Origin: Earliella scabrosa
Lineage: Eukaryota > Basidiomycota > Agaricomycetes > Polyporales > Polyporaceae
DNA length: 64,000 bases
Direction: 5' to 3'
NCBI GenBank assembly: GCA_022605405.1
Contig: JABYQQ010000002.1
Coordinates: 2,418,001 to 2,482,000, forward strand
The translations under genes and the position numbers were made by a program. The number at the start of each line of letters is the position of its first letter. Position 1 is the stretch's first letter. Of this stretch, positions 1-12,026 are shown piece by piece. Under the pieces are notes generated by a model. That model worked only from the letters and a program-made list of their open reading frames with translations. It was not told where the DNA came from and searched no databases.

Positions 1-1
1 C

Positions 2-1204
2 AACCCATTCTCATCCCTGCGTCACCTCACTGTGGCAGTCGAGCGCGACCTCGCTTGGAGAGGCGGCGCTCTCGTATCCCCGCACGTCTTGGAGACGAGT
101 TCCCTCAGAGACGTGGACCTCAACGGCTGCCGATTACCGTATTCTCCTCAATTTTACCGACAGATGACGAGGCTCTCCATCGTGTTCCCCAGTCAGAAAC
201 GCCATCTATCCGGTCCATCGCAAGCCGAAGGCTCATTGATTGACTGTCTTCGAGCGTGCTCCCAGCTCGAGGAGCTTACCCTCCGACGTATCCCCACGTA
301 CCATCTACAAGATGCGGCGACCATTCTCTCCCATGCTAACGATATCGAATCCGGGGCCAACGGTGTCACCGATCGCATCTCGCTTCCGCAACTGCGTTTC
401 CTCGACCTGCAGCTGTACCCGGACGACATGACAGTGCTGCTCGCACTGTTCAACACCTCAGCTACGCTACGCTCCATCCGCTTGGATGTCGATGTTCCAC
501 GCGGGTTGCTGATGTTCGAATGGGATCGTCTTGCGCCCCTCAAGGACCATCTGCTCTCGATGCCGTCCACCGAGTCCTTCCCCGCGCTCTCGGCCATAGA
601 TACGCTCGTCCTGCATCACCGGAACGAGATCAATCAGAAGAGTCCGAACCATCGAACCACGTCCCCAGGATGTCCTCCCCAGCAAAACCCAAACTCGAGA
701 CGGTCTCTGCACATCGGGCTCGACTGGAACGCGGATGACCCGCTGCACGCGGTCATGCTCGCGGCGTACGATAACCTCTTCCTGACATTCCTACATGATC
801 ACACCCTGCACCATCTGCAACGCCTCTCGATCCGGCTCGACAGCCCGAGTTCATTCTTCGCCAAGTACCTCGCATCTGTGGTGCGCGCTGCCCCTAGCAT
901 CGTCGATCTCGACGTCCTCGATACGTCCGGCGGCAATACGCCATGGCTATTCCCGATCTTGCAGAGCACCAAACATGATTGCGGACATGGTGCTTCTTCG
1001 CCGGGTCTGGAGAAGCTCGCAACGCTCACGCTCGTTCGATGCGTCCTGCCGACGGATGTACTCGACCAACTCAACAATATGTCGAATCGCTGTCCTTCTC
1101 TGCGGGTGGTGCGGATGGCTCATTGCTGTCTCCTTCGTGCATTGCCGCTGGATGACGTTGCGCGCCATTTGCGCTCGAGGGGATTAACGATCATTTGGGA
1201 ATAG
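2..1204 (+). CDS. F-box/leucine-rich-repeat protein, 3' part (runs off the left edge)
   Basis: The frame is open from base 2 to the TAG at 1202-1204, about 400 residues, with no intron needed. The protein has irregular leucine-rich repeats: 'LRDVDLNGCRLPY', 'LEELTLRRIP', 'LRFLDLQLYP'. It ends in an 'LTIIWE' tail. It is a clear paralog of the F-box protein at 22078-20245: 'NGCRLPYSP' matches 'VNCRLPYYP', and the C-terminal 'LDIQWDEGE' is equivalent. The F-box, which would lie N-terminal, is outside the window, so its presence here is inferred from the paralog. F-box proteins recruit substrates to SCF ubiquitin ligases, with the repeat region as the substrate-binding part. The substrate is unknown. 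There is no in-window ATG that must be the start; the gene is simply truncated by the window. Confidence 0.75.
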   Translation, partial: NPFSSLRHLTVAVERDLAWRGGALVSPHVLETSSLRDVDLNGCRLPYSPQFYRQMTRLSIVFPSQKRHLSGPSQAEGSLIDCLRACSQLEELTLRRIPTYHLQDAATILSHANDIESGANGVTDRISLPQLRFLDLQLYPDDMTVLLALFNTSATLRSIRLDVDVPRGLLMFEWDRLAPLKDHLLSMPSTESFPALSAIDTLVLHHRNEINQKSPNHRTTSPGCPPQQNPNSRRSLHIGLDWNADDPLHAVMLAAYDNLFLTFLHDHTLHHLQRLSIRLDSPSSFFAKYLASVVRAAPSIVDLDVLDTSGGNTPWLFPILQSTKHDCGHGASSPGLEKLATLTLVRCVLPTDVLDQLNNMSNRCPSLRVVRMAHCCLLRALPLDDVARHLRSRGLTIIWE

Positions 1205-2623
1205 AGACGATCATTTTGGCGCCATGTCGAATGGATGCTCTTGGTGAGTGCTCGACCTCGTGTAATGGTATCGGCTTGTTGACTCCCAAGTCACGTAAAG
1301 CGTCGGAGCCCGTGGACAAGATCCTTCACACGCACGCGTCGCATGACCCGGCGGCGCGCTACCAGCGGAGACTCCTGGATGACGCTCGAGCTCGACGAAC
1401 TTGCAGAATGCTCATCCATGTCTCTTGTCCAGTAGACAACCGATAAGTACTGCCATTCTGATGCACATAAAGAGACCTAAGTCATATGTCACTCACACTA
1501 CACGGTATGGCTCCAGCTATGAGACCTCAAGAAGTACGTCACCAAACGGAGTTTTTGCGCAGATAGACCAACTGACTCCCTATCCAGCCCCAGGGCAGGT
1601 CTTCAACCTCTGATACTACGAGGCAAGCCACTGGTACAATTACGCAATACGAGATTCATGACTACCACTGGCAAGTCTTCCGATCGGGGTTTCACGCATC
1701 TGCTTCCCGGAATCCTGCTCAGGACATACCCCCGCATCATGTCCTCGTTATGGTACGTACCTGGCCGGGCGGACCAACAGGCGCGCAAAGTATGCGCTCT
1801 GCATGCGCTACAGTCGGCAGTGCAATTGAGGAACGCAGCCTGGGCCCTGCAGGCACGCCCGGCATTGCTTGTGCTCGGCTCCGACTCGTGTGGCTGTGGC
1901 AAGGTTCTTCCAGACCACCTACCCGACGCAGATGAAAGGCAACAAAGTAACCATGCTCTCGAACTGCGAAGAATGAGCGACGTGGAGCGTGAAGCACACT
2001 GACCTCAACCCCACTGTATTGGACGTGTTGTCGACAATCGTTCTCCGAGGTGCGCCGAGGGTGTTTCGAATCATATATGGACTGACGTATGACGAGAGGT
2101 CTGCCATAATTTGCAATCGCTCATGAACGTTCGGAGCGTTCCTCATGCCACGACTGATTATCGACCTTTCATCGACTGTATGACGATCCATGGCGCTCTA
2201 CGGGAATAACATATGCGGTATGAACGCGTCTGCAACATTGAGGTAAGGAAGCGCGGGTATGACACGCCACCAATTCGGCGCTGACCACAATGACGTGCTG
2301 TCTGCCACCTAGAATCCGAATGGCATGGACGATGGTCTCATCCATATCGTAGATAGCCGTCACCAGCACCTCGTGCTACCCATCGTCGAGCATAAACGAC
2401 AGGAAAATTGCGCCACAGCGGACTGCTTGTGTCCTAATGGCGATAGGATCATCAAATGGAGCGCAGTGGTGGTCTGGTTGGCAGTGGGACACTTGCACTA
2501 TAAGGTGCGTAGGATGTCCTGCTGGCACCCACTGCTCGAATTGTCGTGTTCTTGCTCCCTCTGCCCGGAATCGAGTACCAGGCTAGGATGTCTGACTCCT
2601 TCTCTCACAACTACGACCTGATT
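1205..2623. other. Intergenic, no supported gene
   Basis: Six short open stretches occur here on both strands, none with a recognisable domain or a splice pattern that joins them. Around 1880-2110 the + strand shows a broken coding-like stretch with an internal stop, possibly a decayed gene. I cannot name it. Confidence 0.4.
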
Positions 2624-4148
2624 ATGAGTCCGCGCAACGTGGCTAGAGTGTGCGTGACAAGTTGTTCCCTCGACTGGGTATACTAATAACCATTCATGGC
2701 TCTCCTGCAGGATGATTATCAATTATTGTATCATGGGATCATCGGGTAGGCGTATCGGTCTTTGAGTGTAGTCAGCAACTTTGACGTCATTTATTGGTAG
2801 CACTTCTGTGGTTCGACTCAAGCTTAACACTCACCATCGAGATTCAACGTATATGGCGTCGTGACTTCAGTGGTGTGACGCTTGCGTACCTCGCAATGCG
2901 TTACACTGCGGTAATACAGCGTATATTATTTGTGTTGGAGATACTCCTATGGGGAGTCGATGATCAGGTGTGTCCAACGCTCAGCAGCTGGCACTGCCTG
3001 AACCTCACAAACGTCATGTAGACATGCAGCTATCTTACCCATACCAACGATGTGCTCTACATCGTCAATTTACTAGCGACGGCGACTGTAATAATTATCC
3101 GGATCTACGGTATCTCTGCCAGAAACTGGAGATACCTTCTGTTGGTGGTACCGTTGAGCCTGGTCCGTCCAGTCCTTTACGCCGTAAGTACTCCTATTAG
3201 ACTACTGTCCTGATTATTGAAGCTTATTTTATCACAGATAGAGACGGCACGATACAAAGCCATTCAAGCTCACCGACCTCTTGGGTGTACATACGACTAC
3301 ATGCTTCCAGAGAGTGCATTAGAACAGTGAGTGCTCCTGAGATGCTCCCGCCCTGGCAGTAGCTGACATCGTACATCTATTAGCTGTGAGATAACCCGGA
3401 TGTTGCAACTAGCAATCTACTCACGACTTGCATCATAGTTTCTATGATCGCCTCCGCAACAACGCTGGCCTCGCATGCTCTTCTCATTCTGGTTACGGGG
3501 ATCAAGACGGTGTCAACAGCCAGACTTGCCCGACAATCTCGAATGAAAGCGCCCTTAGTGACACTCTTGATCCGTGATGGTGAGCGTTCTCACTTTGCGT
3601 GATGATCATGGAGCGATTTTGACACACCTTACATCAGGAATTGTCTTTCTCATGTGCGCTGCCTATCTCGAATGAAGTTTTTAATAGGATAATGACTCGT
3701 GGTCGCAGCATTGTCATCTTCAATATCTTTGCGCAGTTCTACGCATCCCCGGTAGGCATCATTTAGCTTGGGATAGTTACATGGCAACTGACATTGAGCC
3801 TAGAACGATGTGGGTAGCTCATCATCGGCGGTGTATGGCCAATGACTTATTCATTGGTCACTTCTAACCACCGTAGAACGCAGTCGTGTGGGTGGTCTGG
3901 CCGTACTTCTACGAGGTGTGAGTGTTTCACGTCTGTAGCAAATGATATGCTTGCTGGCTCACCGCTATCTGGATGATCTCAGGATGAACGTGATCATCGT
4001 CGCTCATTTTTTGCTCGATGTTCGCGGACTATACCCACATCCAGGCGAAACGCTTCATAGCGGGGTGCCTTCATCCATCATGTTCAATCCCAGGTCCCCA
4101 CGGCTGCCTCGTCATATGAACGAGGACGATCTCCATCAAAACGAATGA
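2624..4148 (+). CDS. DUF6533 membrane protein, copy 1
   Basis: This is a member of the basidiomycete multi-helix membrane family with an N-terminal DUF6533 domain, function unknown. Exon 1 (2624-2649) splices to 2711, giving 'MIINYC', which matches 'IIENYC' and 'IIQNYC' in copies 2 and 3. The core domain 'ALLWFDSSLTLT..RIWRRDFSG' starts at about 2801. Later exons give 'RIYGISARNWRYLLL', the 'ASHALLILVTGIKT' helix, 'VVWPYFYEV' and a C-terminal 'LDVRGLYPHPG' matching 'LNLRGLYFSDPN' of the paralogs. A 2-nt microexon (3384-3385) is needed to keep frame. The last exon begins near 3983 and stops at 4146-4148. It is more diverged than copies 2 and 3, with a shorter acidic tail. Exon 1 is the least certain part; the remaining exons align in order with the paralogs. 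Confidence 0.6.
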
Positions 4149-5880
4149 TACGCGATAGCACTGATGGAGTCCATGTTTATGCAGCAGGAGGATCACCCTG
4201 AAGGTAGCGACGCCGTCAACAGAGTCGACTCAAGAGGAGATACGGAGGCTCAAAATGGACGCTGCTTCCGCCCATCGACATCTGGCCTCTCGCAGTGCGA
4301 GACTCCATAGAGGACTCTGTAATGAATGTCTTGTACTTACTACTACTAGCTATTGAGGTCAATGCCATTGTAAATTTCGGAGCTCAACCTGATAGTGGCA
4401 CTGAAAGTACTAGTAGGTAGTACTGGTTGGCAATAAGTAAGTAGGAGCATGTCGGTCGGGCTGCTTAAATGACTTACATATGTAGTGATGTTTCCGGTGG
4501 AGATCCTGTTTCGGCGGCCTCGGCAGACCTCGGCAGACTCGGCTCAGCCCTGCTCACAAGCGCCCGCACCAAACATGGCTCCGTGCTTGCTTCCAGTGCT
4601 GCGAATCTCCGCCGACTGCCAGCACATCTAGAACCCATACTTCTCCTATGTGACTCCTGCGACTCTTGAAGAACTCGACGACAACCCAAGATACTAGGTC
4701 TGACGTTGTCATGCTAGTGTTCATTCGTGCTCCAGAGTCTGCACGTCTTGCGTGGGGTGCAATCTGAGTGCAACCGCTCAATTCAATATCGAACTCTCAT
4801 GAGGGCCCAACGGCATCATGGTGCAATGGCCAATGATGTTCGCATCACGGGTATGTTCATCACATCTGCGCCTACGCAGCGCCCCGCTTTCACGGACCTT
4901 TCACATCCCCGCGGTGCCCCGCGACATTGGGCGTGCTCTAAGCAGCTTCCAATGTCCGGTGCGATTCATACCAAGTGATTAAGTTGCGCCGCCGGTGTGC
5001 GACCTCTGGGTTGACTTCGCACTCATCGGATCTCGTGTCTTCTGTAGTATGATGTTCTAAATGTCGTCGTTCGCCTGTCCGGAGGACATCTCTGAATTTG
5101 ATGCGAGGCAGCACAGCCTATGAACGGCGAAGCTCGGGCGACTCCTGTACGTTTACATACAGGCTATCCCATGGCACAGGTTGGAAAGAGGCGCGGCAAC
5201 TTGTGCGGTTAACCTTATCTGGATTCTGAGCTACGACACATCGGTTCATGCGCCGACCGGAGGATGAACGATTTTGAGAGCGCCGTGAGTCGTTTCTTGC
5301 ATGCAATTGACACCGTGTTATGTGGCAGATGCTGATGAATTCCTGTGCTCTTCGCTTCCCGCAGAGTCTCTGCTGAAGCTGGAACCGAATTTCCGAGGCC
5401 GTGCATCTGCAAACGACACTCAATGCGATTACTAGTACTATGGACGGCTCGACTTCGCTATGCACCTCTATGTGGAAGTCTCGCACGATGGATACTCCCA
5501 AATCGGTACCGCAACTCCCACCGCCCACGCGGATAGCCTCCGAGCCAATGGATCCTGGCCCGCCTCAAGGCGCACTGCGTACCGGTGCCGTGATCCACAC
5601 TTTCTTCTTGAGGGGCACCTTCTATCCTCTGGTGCAGAATGAAGACCCGTCCCTGGACGGAGCTCCATCTTCCGACCGTGCCAAACCTACGAGACAGCCT
5701 GGTCCGGTCATTCCTTCTTGATACAGTAATGGCGGTAGTACGCTGCGACCGACAGTCCCATCGCGGTCCCCAGCGTTCAGCCCGAGGTGTTTCCTCGCAT
5801 AAATGCTTACGGTCTTGCGTTTGCCTCTACGCCAGACCCTTCCTCCCTCTGGGCGAGCACTCCTCTTCTGCCTGACCAGG
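4149..5880. other. Intergenic; promoter side of DUF6533 copy 2
   Basis: There is no supported gene. From about 5500 the sequence is homologous to 8584 onward, upstream of copy 3, so it belongs to the duplicated unit. An antisense open stretch (5528-5118) has no recognisable features. Confidence 0.4.
5798..5804 (+). promoter_or_regulatory. TATA-like box of DUF6533 copy 2
   Basis: CATAAAT lies about 80 bp before the ATG at 5881. The equivalent CATAAAG lies at the same distance before copy 3. Confidence 0.45.
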
Positions 5881-7813
5881 ATGTCGACCGAGTTCAAACA
5901 GAAAGAGCTTATTGATGGGTACCATCGACTGTGAGCCGCACGTGTCTCCGTGTGTTGCTTGCCAATACTGACAGGACTATCGTCTGTCTGCAGGATCATT
6001 GAGAATTACTGTGCCATAGCGACGACAGGCGAGCGTCTCCGTTGATGAATGTTTGGTCCTTGCTGTTACTAACGAGACACTTGCTCTCTTACCCATAGCA
6101 CTGTTATGGTTCGACTTTGGACTCACATTTACCACCGAGGTCCGACGTATCTGGCGCCGCCGATTCTCGGGCGCCACCCTGATTTATCTATTCATGCGCT
6201 ACACTGCGCTCATAGAGAGGTTGTTCTTCGTCTTGATGATAGTCCTGTTGGACTCGAGTGACCAGGTGAATCACTATCTCTTCTGTGCCAGTCACCCACT
6301 AAGCTCATGGTTTGAATAGACGTGCGGTGGAATCACCCACACCGACGACGTGCTTGTGATCCTGAATTACTTGTCATTTGCAGGTGCGGACCTGTTATTT
6401 GCCTACCTTACGCTCTGTTCGATCGTGTCGCGCGCGACGGGTCGACCCTTCTCACACGGATTGATCTACTCCAGCGTTCGCCATCCTCCGGGTATATGGT
6501 GTGTGGGGCCGAGATTGGAAACCGCTCCTCTTCATCGTGCCATTGACCTTGGTCAAACCTGTTATGTACTCTGTGAGTCCTTTTTCGACTTGGTCGCTCT
6601 GTCCAGATACTCACAATAGCATCTCGATGGGAACCCCGCTCAGATTCTATCCGCCAACTATATTCCTGGTGAAGCAGGTCCTCCGTTTGGATGCGCCTAT
6701 TATATGACCATCTCTGACTTGCTTTATGCTCAGTGAGTTACCCTCCTATCTCCGTTCCTATAGTAGGTGTTGAGACTCACGGTTATTGGCAGATGTAAGC
6801 TTCTCAATATTTTCGTGCGGGGTTATCTCCTGTTGCGGCGTACGGAAAGTGTTACGGCTGTTGATTGTCATCCTACTCTTTAGTGTCTACCACGGCGAAA
6901 GCCGCCACCATTGCGGCGGATGCCATCCTCATTGCGCTCACCTGGATTAAGACGTACGGTATACACAAGGAGTCGTCGAGACTTGGCATACGCACTCCGC
7001 TAGCGACTCTCGTGCTGAGAGATGGTCAGTCCCAGCTCTAAATGTTATCATCAGCGTCAGAGTAAAAGCACTAACGACGCATCGCTCAGGGACTGCATAT
7101 TTCATGTGAGATCCGTTGTGTAGTTGTGTATTCAAGGTCTCCCACGTACTGACAAAATATGCAGTATCTTGCTCTTCATCCAGGTCATAACGATTGTGTT
7201 CTCCCAGATCGGCTCGGTGGGTCTCGTTTCCCATCCGCATCGTTGTATCACTGGCAGCCACTTACTTGACTTATGTTACCACAGCAAATTACTGTCTGGA
7301 TCGTCTGGTCGTACTTCGACCAGGTGTACGTCCTTCCCTGCTGGACCCCTAGGCTCCCCTATCGTCTTTCTCGCTGACTGATGCGCTTCTAGTTTCACCG
7401 TCATCTTCCTCTCGCGCTTCATGCTAGATCTCCGGGGACTCTACTTCTCAGACCCGAACGGCTCGTCTGGAGAGGGAACGGGCGCACCCGGCGGACACGT
7501 CTTTTCCGACATCCGTTTTACAAGTTCGCTCGTCGTCGGCAACCTCGGCGCGCCCCTCTCTCACTCGTCCTCTGAAACGGACTCGCTCGACTCCCCTTCA
7601 TCGCCCACGCACGGGCCCCGACCGAACGACGTCGAGGCGAACTGCAGCACAAGGGAAGGAATGTCCGACGAGAAGGAGCCACACGGGCGCCAGGAATGGT
7701 ACGAGGACGAGTCACCGGCCTTCGTGGCGGACCCATTCGCAGCGGGCATGAAGGCGCAGCTCGCAATTGAGCTCACCGCGCCGACGCTGAGAGTGGCAGA
7801 GGTAGAACTCTAG
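5881..7813 (+). CDS. DUF6533 membrane protein, copy 2
   Basis: This is the best-preserved DUF6533 gene here. Exon 1 (5881-5930, 'MSTEFKQKELIDGYHR') joins 'IIENYCAIATT' (from 5994) and the core 'ALLWFDFGLTFT..RIWRRRFSGATLIY' (6099-6265). Then come 'DDVLVILNYLSFA', 'LRVYGVWGRDWKPLL', 'NYIPGEAGPPFGCAYY', the 'AADAILIALTWIKTY' helix, 'TVWIVWSYFDQV' and 'FMLDLRGLYFSDPNG'. The tail is acidic, Ser/Pro-rich and probably cytosolic, ending at 7813. The layout is several hydrophobic helices followed by a soluble tail, as in receptor-like membrane proteins, but no ligand or partner is known. Two oddities stand out. The intron after 6028 has a GC donor (gcgagc) where copy 3 has gtgagc, and a 2-nt microexon at 6793-6794 is required for frame. 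Family assignment is firm; function is unknown. Confidence 0.78.
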
Positions 7814-8910
7814 GGGGAGGCTGGGGTCGTGTCGCCCGTGAGCCCCACGAGTGTGGTGCGTCTGGCGTCTGGCGCTTCTCGAGTTGAAGAATAGGATGAA
7901 TGTTGATGCCAGTGTGGTGTGTGATACAGGGCTCGCCGCAGAGCCCGATGGTGGGCGTCGGGGTCACGGAAGAAAAGTTGAAGTGAGGCTGGGTATGGTT
8001 TGATCATCAGATCCCGGACCGATACCCTGTGTATTTTGAATACAAAGGGGTGGAAGAATCAGTGCTGGACTTGAGCGCTGAGCTCCTGAACAAGGTCTGT
8101 TGGTGCGAGCTGGGTTCGTTCTACTGCGCATATGTGGAACTCGGATCCACAGACGCCGGGATCAAACTCACTGCTGCAAAGTTCCACTACTTCGCCCCAC
8201 CGCGACTGTTTGAGGGTGTCGATTCAAGACACTCCACTTTTGAACAGATTGTCCCCATGCATGACACTCTTATCCCAGTGGTCCTAGTGCTAGACGAGGA
8301 AGAGTGGTGGCGGCGACTCATGACGAAGGAGTTCATCGCATGCAATCCCTTCAGGAACGCCAGTATGTTCCAGTCCTGCGAGTTATCTGACGTGCTCGGA
8401 GTGGATGCTGATAGTGCAGTATTTCCCCACAGGGTCTTCGCAGGATCTATAGATTCCTCTTCTATGGCCGCCTGGGCGGCCCGTGGTCTTTGAATTTATA
8501 AACGGCATCGCGACTACCACGGGGCGCCCACAGATTACTACTTCCGTGGTGCAAGTCTTGCAAGAAGCTGATGTCGTTCTCCCAGATTAGTACCGCGACT
8601 CCCACTGCACCTTCCGAAAGTAGCCTTCGAGCCAATGGATACAGTGGCACATCCATCCTTGACGGCCACCTTCTATGGTCGAGCGCGAAATGAAGGCCCG
8701 TTATTGGATGGAGTACAAAATTTACGGATGGTGTGGGCAGGTATTCCTGTTTGATGCATCGCTTGCGGTTCAACGCCGCTTGGACCAGTTACAGTCTCAT
8801 CGTAGCGTTCAACCCGAGGGCTTCGCTCCCATAAAGGCTTCCTGTGTCCGTTTGCACCTGCGCCATAGCCTTCTTCCCTCCGGGCCAGCAATCACCCTGC
8901 GTCTTATTAG
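7814..8910. other. Intergenic between duplicated DUF6533 genes
   Basis: This stretch holds the 3' flank of unit 1 and the 5' flank of unit 2. A 154-codon open frame at 8029-8493 (+) has no homolog that I recognise, no counterpart in unit 1 and no clear splice partners. It may be chance. Confidence 0.35.
8830..8836 (+). promoter_or_regulatory. TATA-like box of DUF6533 copy 3
   Basis: CATAAAG lies about 80 bp before the ATG at 8911, at the same spacing as in copy 2. Confidence 0.45.
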
Positions 8911-10681
8911 GATGTCAACCGGATTAGAAGAGCAAGATCTCATCAATGAATATCACCGCCTGTACGCGTGACCGCCTCGTTTGGGCTTCTTGCTAATGCT
9001 GACAGGATTCTCGTATCTATGTCTATCTGCAGGATCATACAGAACTACTGTGCCGTTGCGACGACAGGTGAGCGTCTCGGCCCCAAGATAATTCGGTCGT
9101 CCTCGTGGTCTGACTCCTTACGCATGTCATTCTCGCCCACAGCGCTGTTGTGGTTTGACTTCGCGCTCACCTTCACTGCCGAGGTCCGGAGTATATGGCG
9201 CCGCAGATTCTCATGCGCCACTCTGATCTATTTGTTCATGCGCTATACTGCGCTCATAGACAGGGTATTCTTCATTCTGATGATATTACCATCAAACTTG
9301 ACTGATCAGGTATGGCTTTAGCTCGATTATTTCATGCGCCCACTGACCTCATTGGTTGAACAGACATGCGGTGGAATCATGCACGCCGACGATGTGTTCG
9401 TGATCCTGAACTACTTGTCGTTTGCAGGTACAGACTCTTCATTCACTGTTCATCGTGTTGCAAGCGATTGGACCCTGCTTTCACTGATTGACCTGCTCCA
9501 GCCTTCACCATCCTCCGGGTATACGGTGTGTGGGGCCGAGACTGGAAACCACTCCTCTTAATCATACCATTGACCTTAATCAAACCTATCATATACGCCG
9601 TGAGTCCATTCTCTACTTGGGTCGCGGCGTCCAGATAGCCATACTGAGATGCCGATGCGACACGCTCTCAGATTGAATCGGCCAACTATATTCCCGCTCA
9701 AGCAGGACCTTTGATTGGATGCGTCTATAATATGACCGTTTCCGACTTGTTCGTCGCTCAGTGAGTAATCCTTCCGTTTCAACCGCTATCTTGGATGTTG
9801 AGACTAACGTTGATTGGCAGATGTAAGTCTCTGACTCTCTGCGCGTGCGGTCACTCACTCATTGCGGCACACGGAGAGAACAGATAGGTACTGATTGCAA
9901 CACACTCTCTAGTGTCTACCGCATCGAAAGCGGCCACCATCGCGGCTGACGCCATCCTCATCGTTCTGACCTGGATCAAGACGTACGGGATACACAAGGT
10001 CTCAGCGCAGCTCGAGATCCGGACGCCGCTTGCGACGCTTCTGCTGAGAGATGGTGAGTCGAAGCTCAAGATGTTACTCAAAGCAATCAGCATGAAACGT
10101 ACTAACAACACATCCTCCAGGAACTGCATACTTCATGTAAGAGCATGTGCATATTCAAGCTCTCCTGCATATGAACATTGTCGGCAGTATCTTGCTGTCT
10201 ATTCAGGTTGTGATCATCGTGTCCCGACAGAACGGTTCTGTGCGTCTCATCTCTTCATTCGAGTCACTGGATCGGCTACCTATCTCACTCGTGTGACCAC
10301 AGCAAACTTCAATCTGGATCTTCTGGTCTTACTTCGACCAGACGTACGTTCTTCCCTACTCAACCCCTCACCCCATTTATCATCTTGCTTGCAAACTGAC
10401 GCACTTCCAAGTCTAGTTTCACTGTCATATTTCTCTCGCGCTTCATGCTCAATCTCCGCGGACTCTATTTCTCAGATTCGAACGGATCACGCGGCGAGGG
10501 ACTCACCAGCAGACAAGCCATCTCCAACCTCTGTTTCACAAGATCGTTCGTCGTCGGCAACCTCGGCGCCCTTCTATCGCTCCCGTCCTTTGAGACCCAC
10601 TCGCTCGACTCCCCTTCATCGCCCACGCATACGCCCCAATCGAGTGATTTCGAGGCGAACAGCACAAGCAGCACGGACTGA
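8911..10681 (+). CDS. DUF6533 membrane protein, copy 3 (C-terminally shortened)
   Basis: This is a tandem duplicate of copy 2 with the same exon order. 'MSTGLEEQDLINEYHR' joins 'IIQNYCAVATT' and the core 'ALLWFDFALTFT..RIW..' homolog 'SIWRRRFSCATLIY'. It continues with 'DDVFVILNYLSFA', 'LRVYGVWGRDWKPLL', 'AADAILIVLTWIKTY' and 'FMLNLRGLYFSDSNG'. The 2-nt microexon (9821-9822) is conserved. The reading frame stops at TGA 10679-10681. Sequence homologous to the last 40 or so codons of copy 2 is still visible just downstream (about 10682-10760), so the tail was lost by mutation after the duplication. All upstream exons remain open, so the gene is probably still expressed as a shortened protein; a recent pseudogene is the alternative. 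Confidence 0.7.
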
Positions 10682-12026
10682 GCGGGCGCCGGCACCAGGA
10701 ATAGTACGAGGACGAACCGCCGGCATTGGCGGCAGACCCATTCGCAGCTTGAAGGATGGTGTGGATGTTGAGAGGTTGGTGTGGTGTGTGTGGTACAGGT
10801 ATTGACGCAGAGCTCGATGGAGATGGAGGGCGTTTGAACGTCTTCAATGTTGAAGCTTTTCGGAATCGGAAGGCTTCGGAGGCAGGGTCTAATTTGATCA
10901 TCAGACCCCGGGCCGATACCCCGTGTGTTGTGGTACGAATCAATCGTGAGAAATGATCTCCGCTTCGTGAAGTTTTCCTCACCCTGCTGCCCCGGTCAGC
11001 ATCCTGCGGGTAGTGGAGAATGTCGAAACGCTACAGTATGTAGGAGTGCCCTGGCGGCGTCACAACTTGGTCTAAACGGGATCGCTCTCGCACGCAGACC
11101 TCTCAGTGCGCAGTCTTGAGAAAGTGTGAGTGCCCTCTTGGGATGACAGAGATGTAGTACGTCTCAATGTGCTCACGGAGCGTTTCGATGGGTACGTTTA
11201 ATAGGCGTATCTGGCAGTCGTTCTGCTACCATATACAAGTACTTCCGATGTTGATGGGCGGCACTCCATCATACCCTCCATGAACGGGTCGTCCGTTTAC
11301 ACCGATATGTACTACTTACACCCACGTCGAGATCGCCGTTCCCGTTCCCGTTCCACGTGTTTGGTCTACATTCGGCCCATCCATCACATTCTTGTCTGGT
11401 TCTGGGCAGCGCGTGGAAGCCGAGCCGGCTATGGGCGCTAATAGTAGGCAACAAAGTAGCCAGCAAGTTCTTGCATCGCACCTTGCATGCACCTCAACTT
11501 GCGTGGTGCCGTCAACGGCGTCGTACTAAGCGGTGGCCGCAAGTACTCTACTTCACCTATAACCACACATAAGCCTCATACACGGTCTCTATGGCGGAAC
11601 AAACTTATGTGCTGTTCCTCGGATTCAAGTTCAACACCGTTTCACAGGTCCCTTGTGCAACTTTCCTGTCGCCATTTCACCAGGGCAAGAGCCGACTATA
11701 CGCATGGAGCGACACTTCCACACCGAGTGTCCTGGCATTACTGGGAGGAAGGCGAAGTCAGGTACACCGACTTGCGCGCGACCGAAGTGTGGAACTGAGG
11801 TGCTATTCTCTCCGATAGGACGTGACGTGAGCAATGTTTCTTTGCTCCTCTCCAGTGTCATGTTACGATATCCCACCTCCCGTGGTCATGCAAGCAACAG
11901 TTCTGCCTCCAACATAGCTTATCTGTTCGGCAACTGGCACGGCATCTTCGAAGCAGTCACCTGCCACGAACGCATGGTCAAAATGTCTCGAACAAGACGA
12001 GCGCGGCATCTGCCGCGGTCATGGTC

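Larger units (their letters stand above)
5500..8030 (+). repeat. Tandem segmental duplication, unit 1
   Basis: This unit carries DUF6533 copy 2 with its upstream and downstream flanks. Its 5' flank around 5500-5555 and its 3' flank around 7960-8030 (a shared TTTGATCATCAGA stretch followed by a similar GATACCC segment) match the flanks of copy 3. Exon-intron layout is the same in both units. Boundaries are approximate. Confidence 0.7.
8584..10930 (+). repeat. Tandem segmental duplication, unit 2
   Basis: This is the second unit of the direct duplication, with DUF6533 copy 3 and flanks matching unit 1. Intron positions and the shared flanking segments correspond one to one. Boundaries are approximate. 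Confidence 0.7.

Noticed and set aside
8029..8493. 154-codon frame between duplicated DUF6533 genes
   Set aside because: It has no counterpart in the sister duplication unit and no recognised domain. Length alone is not enough to call a gene.
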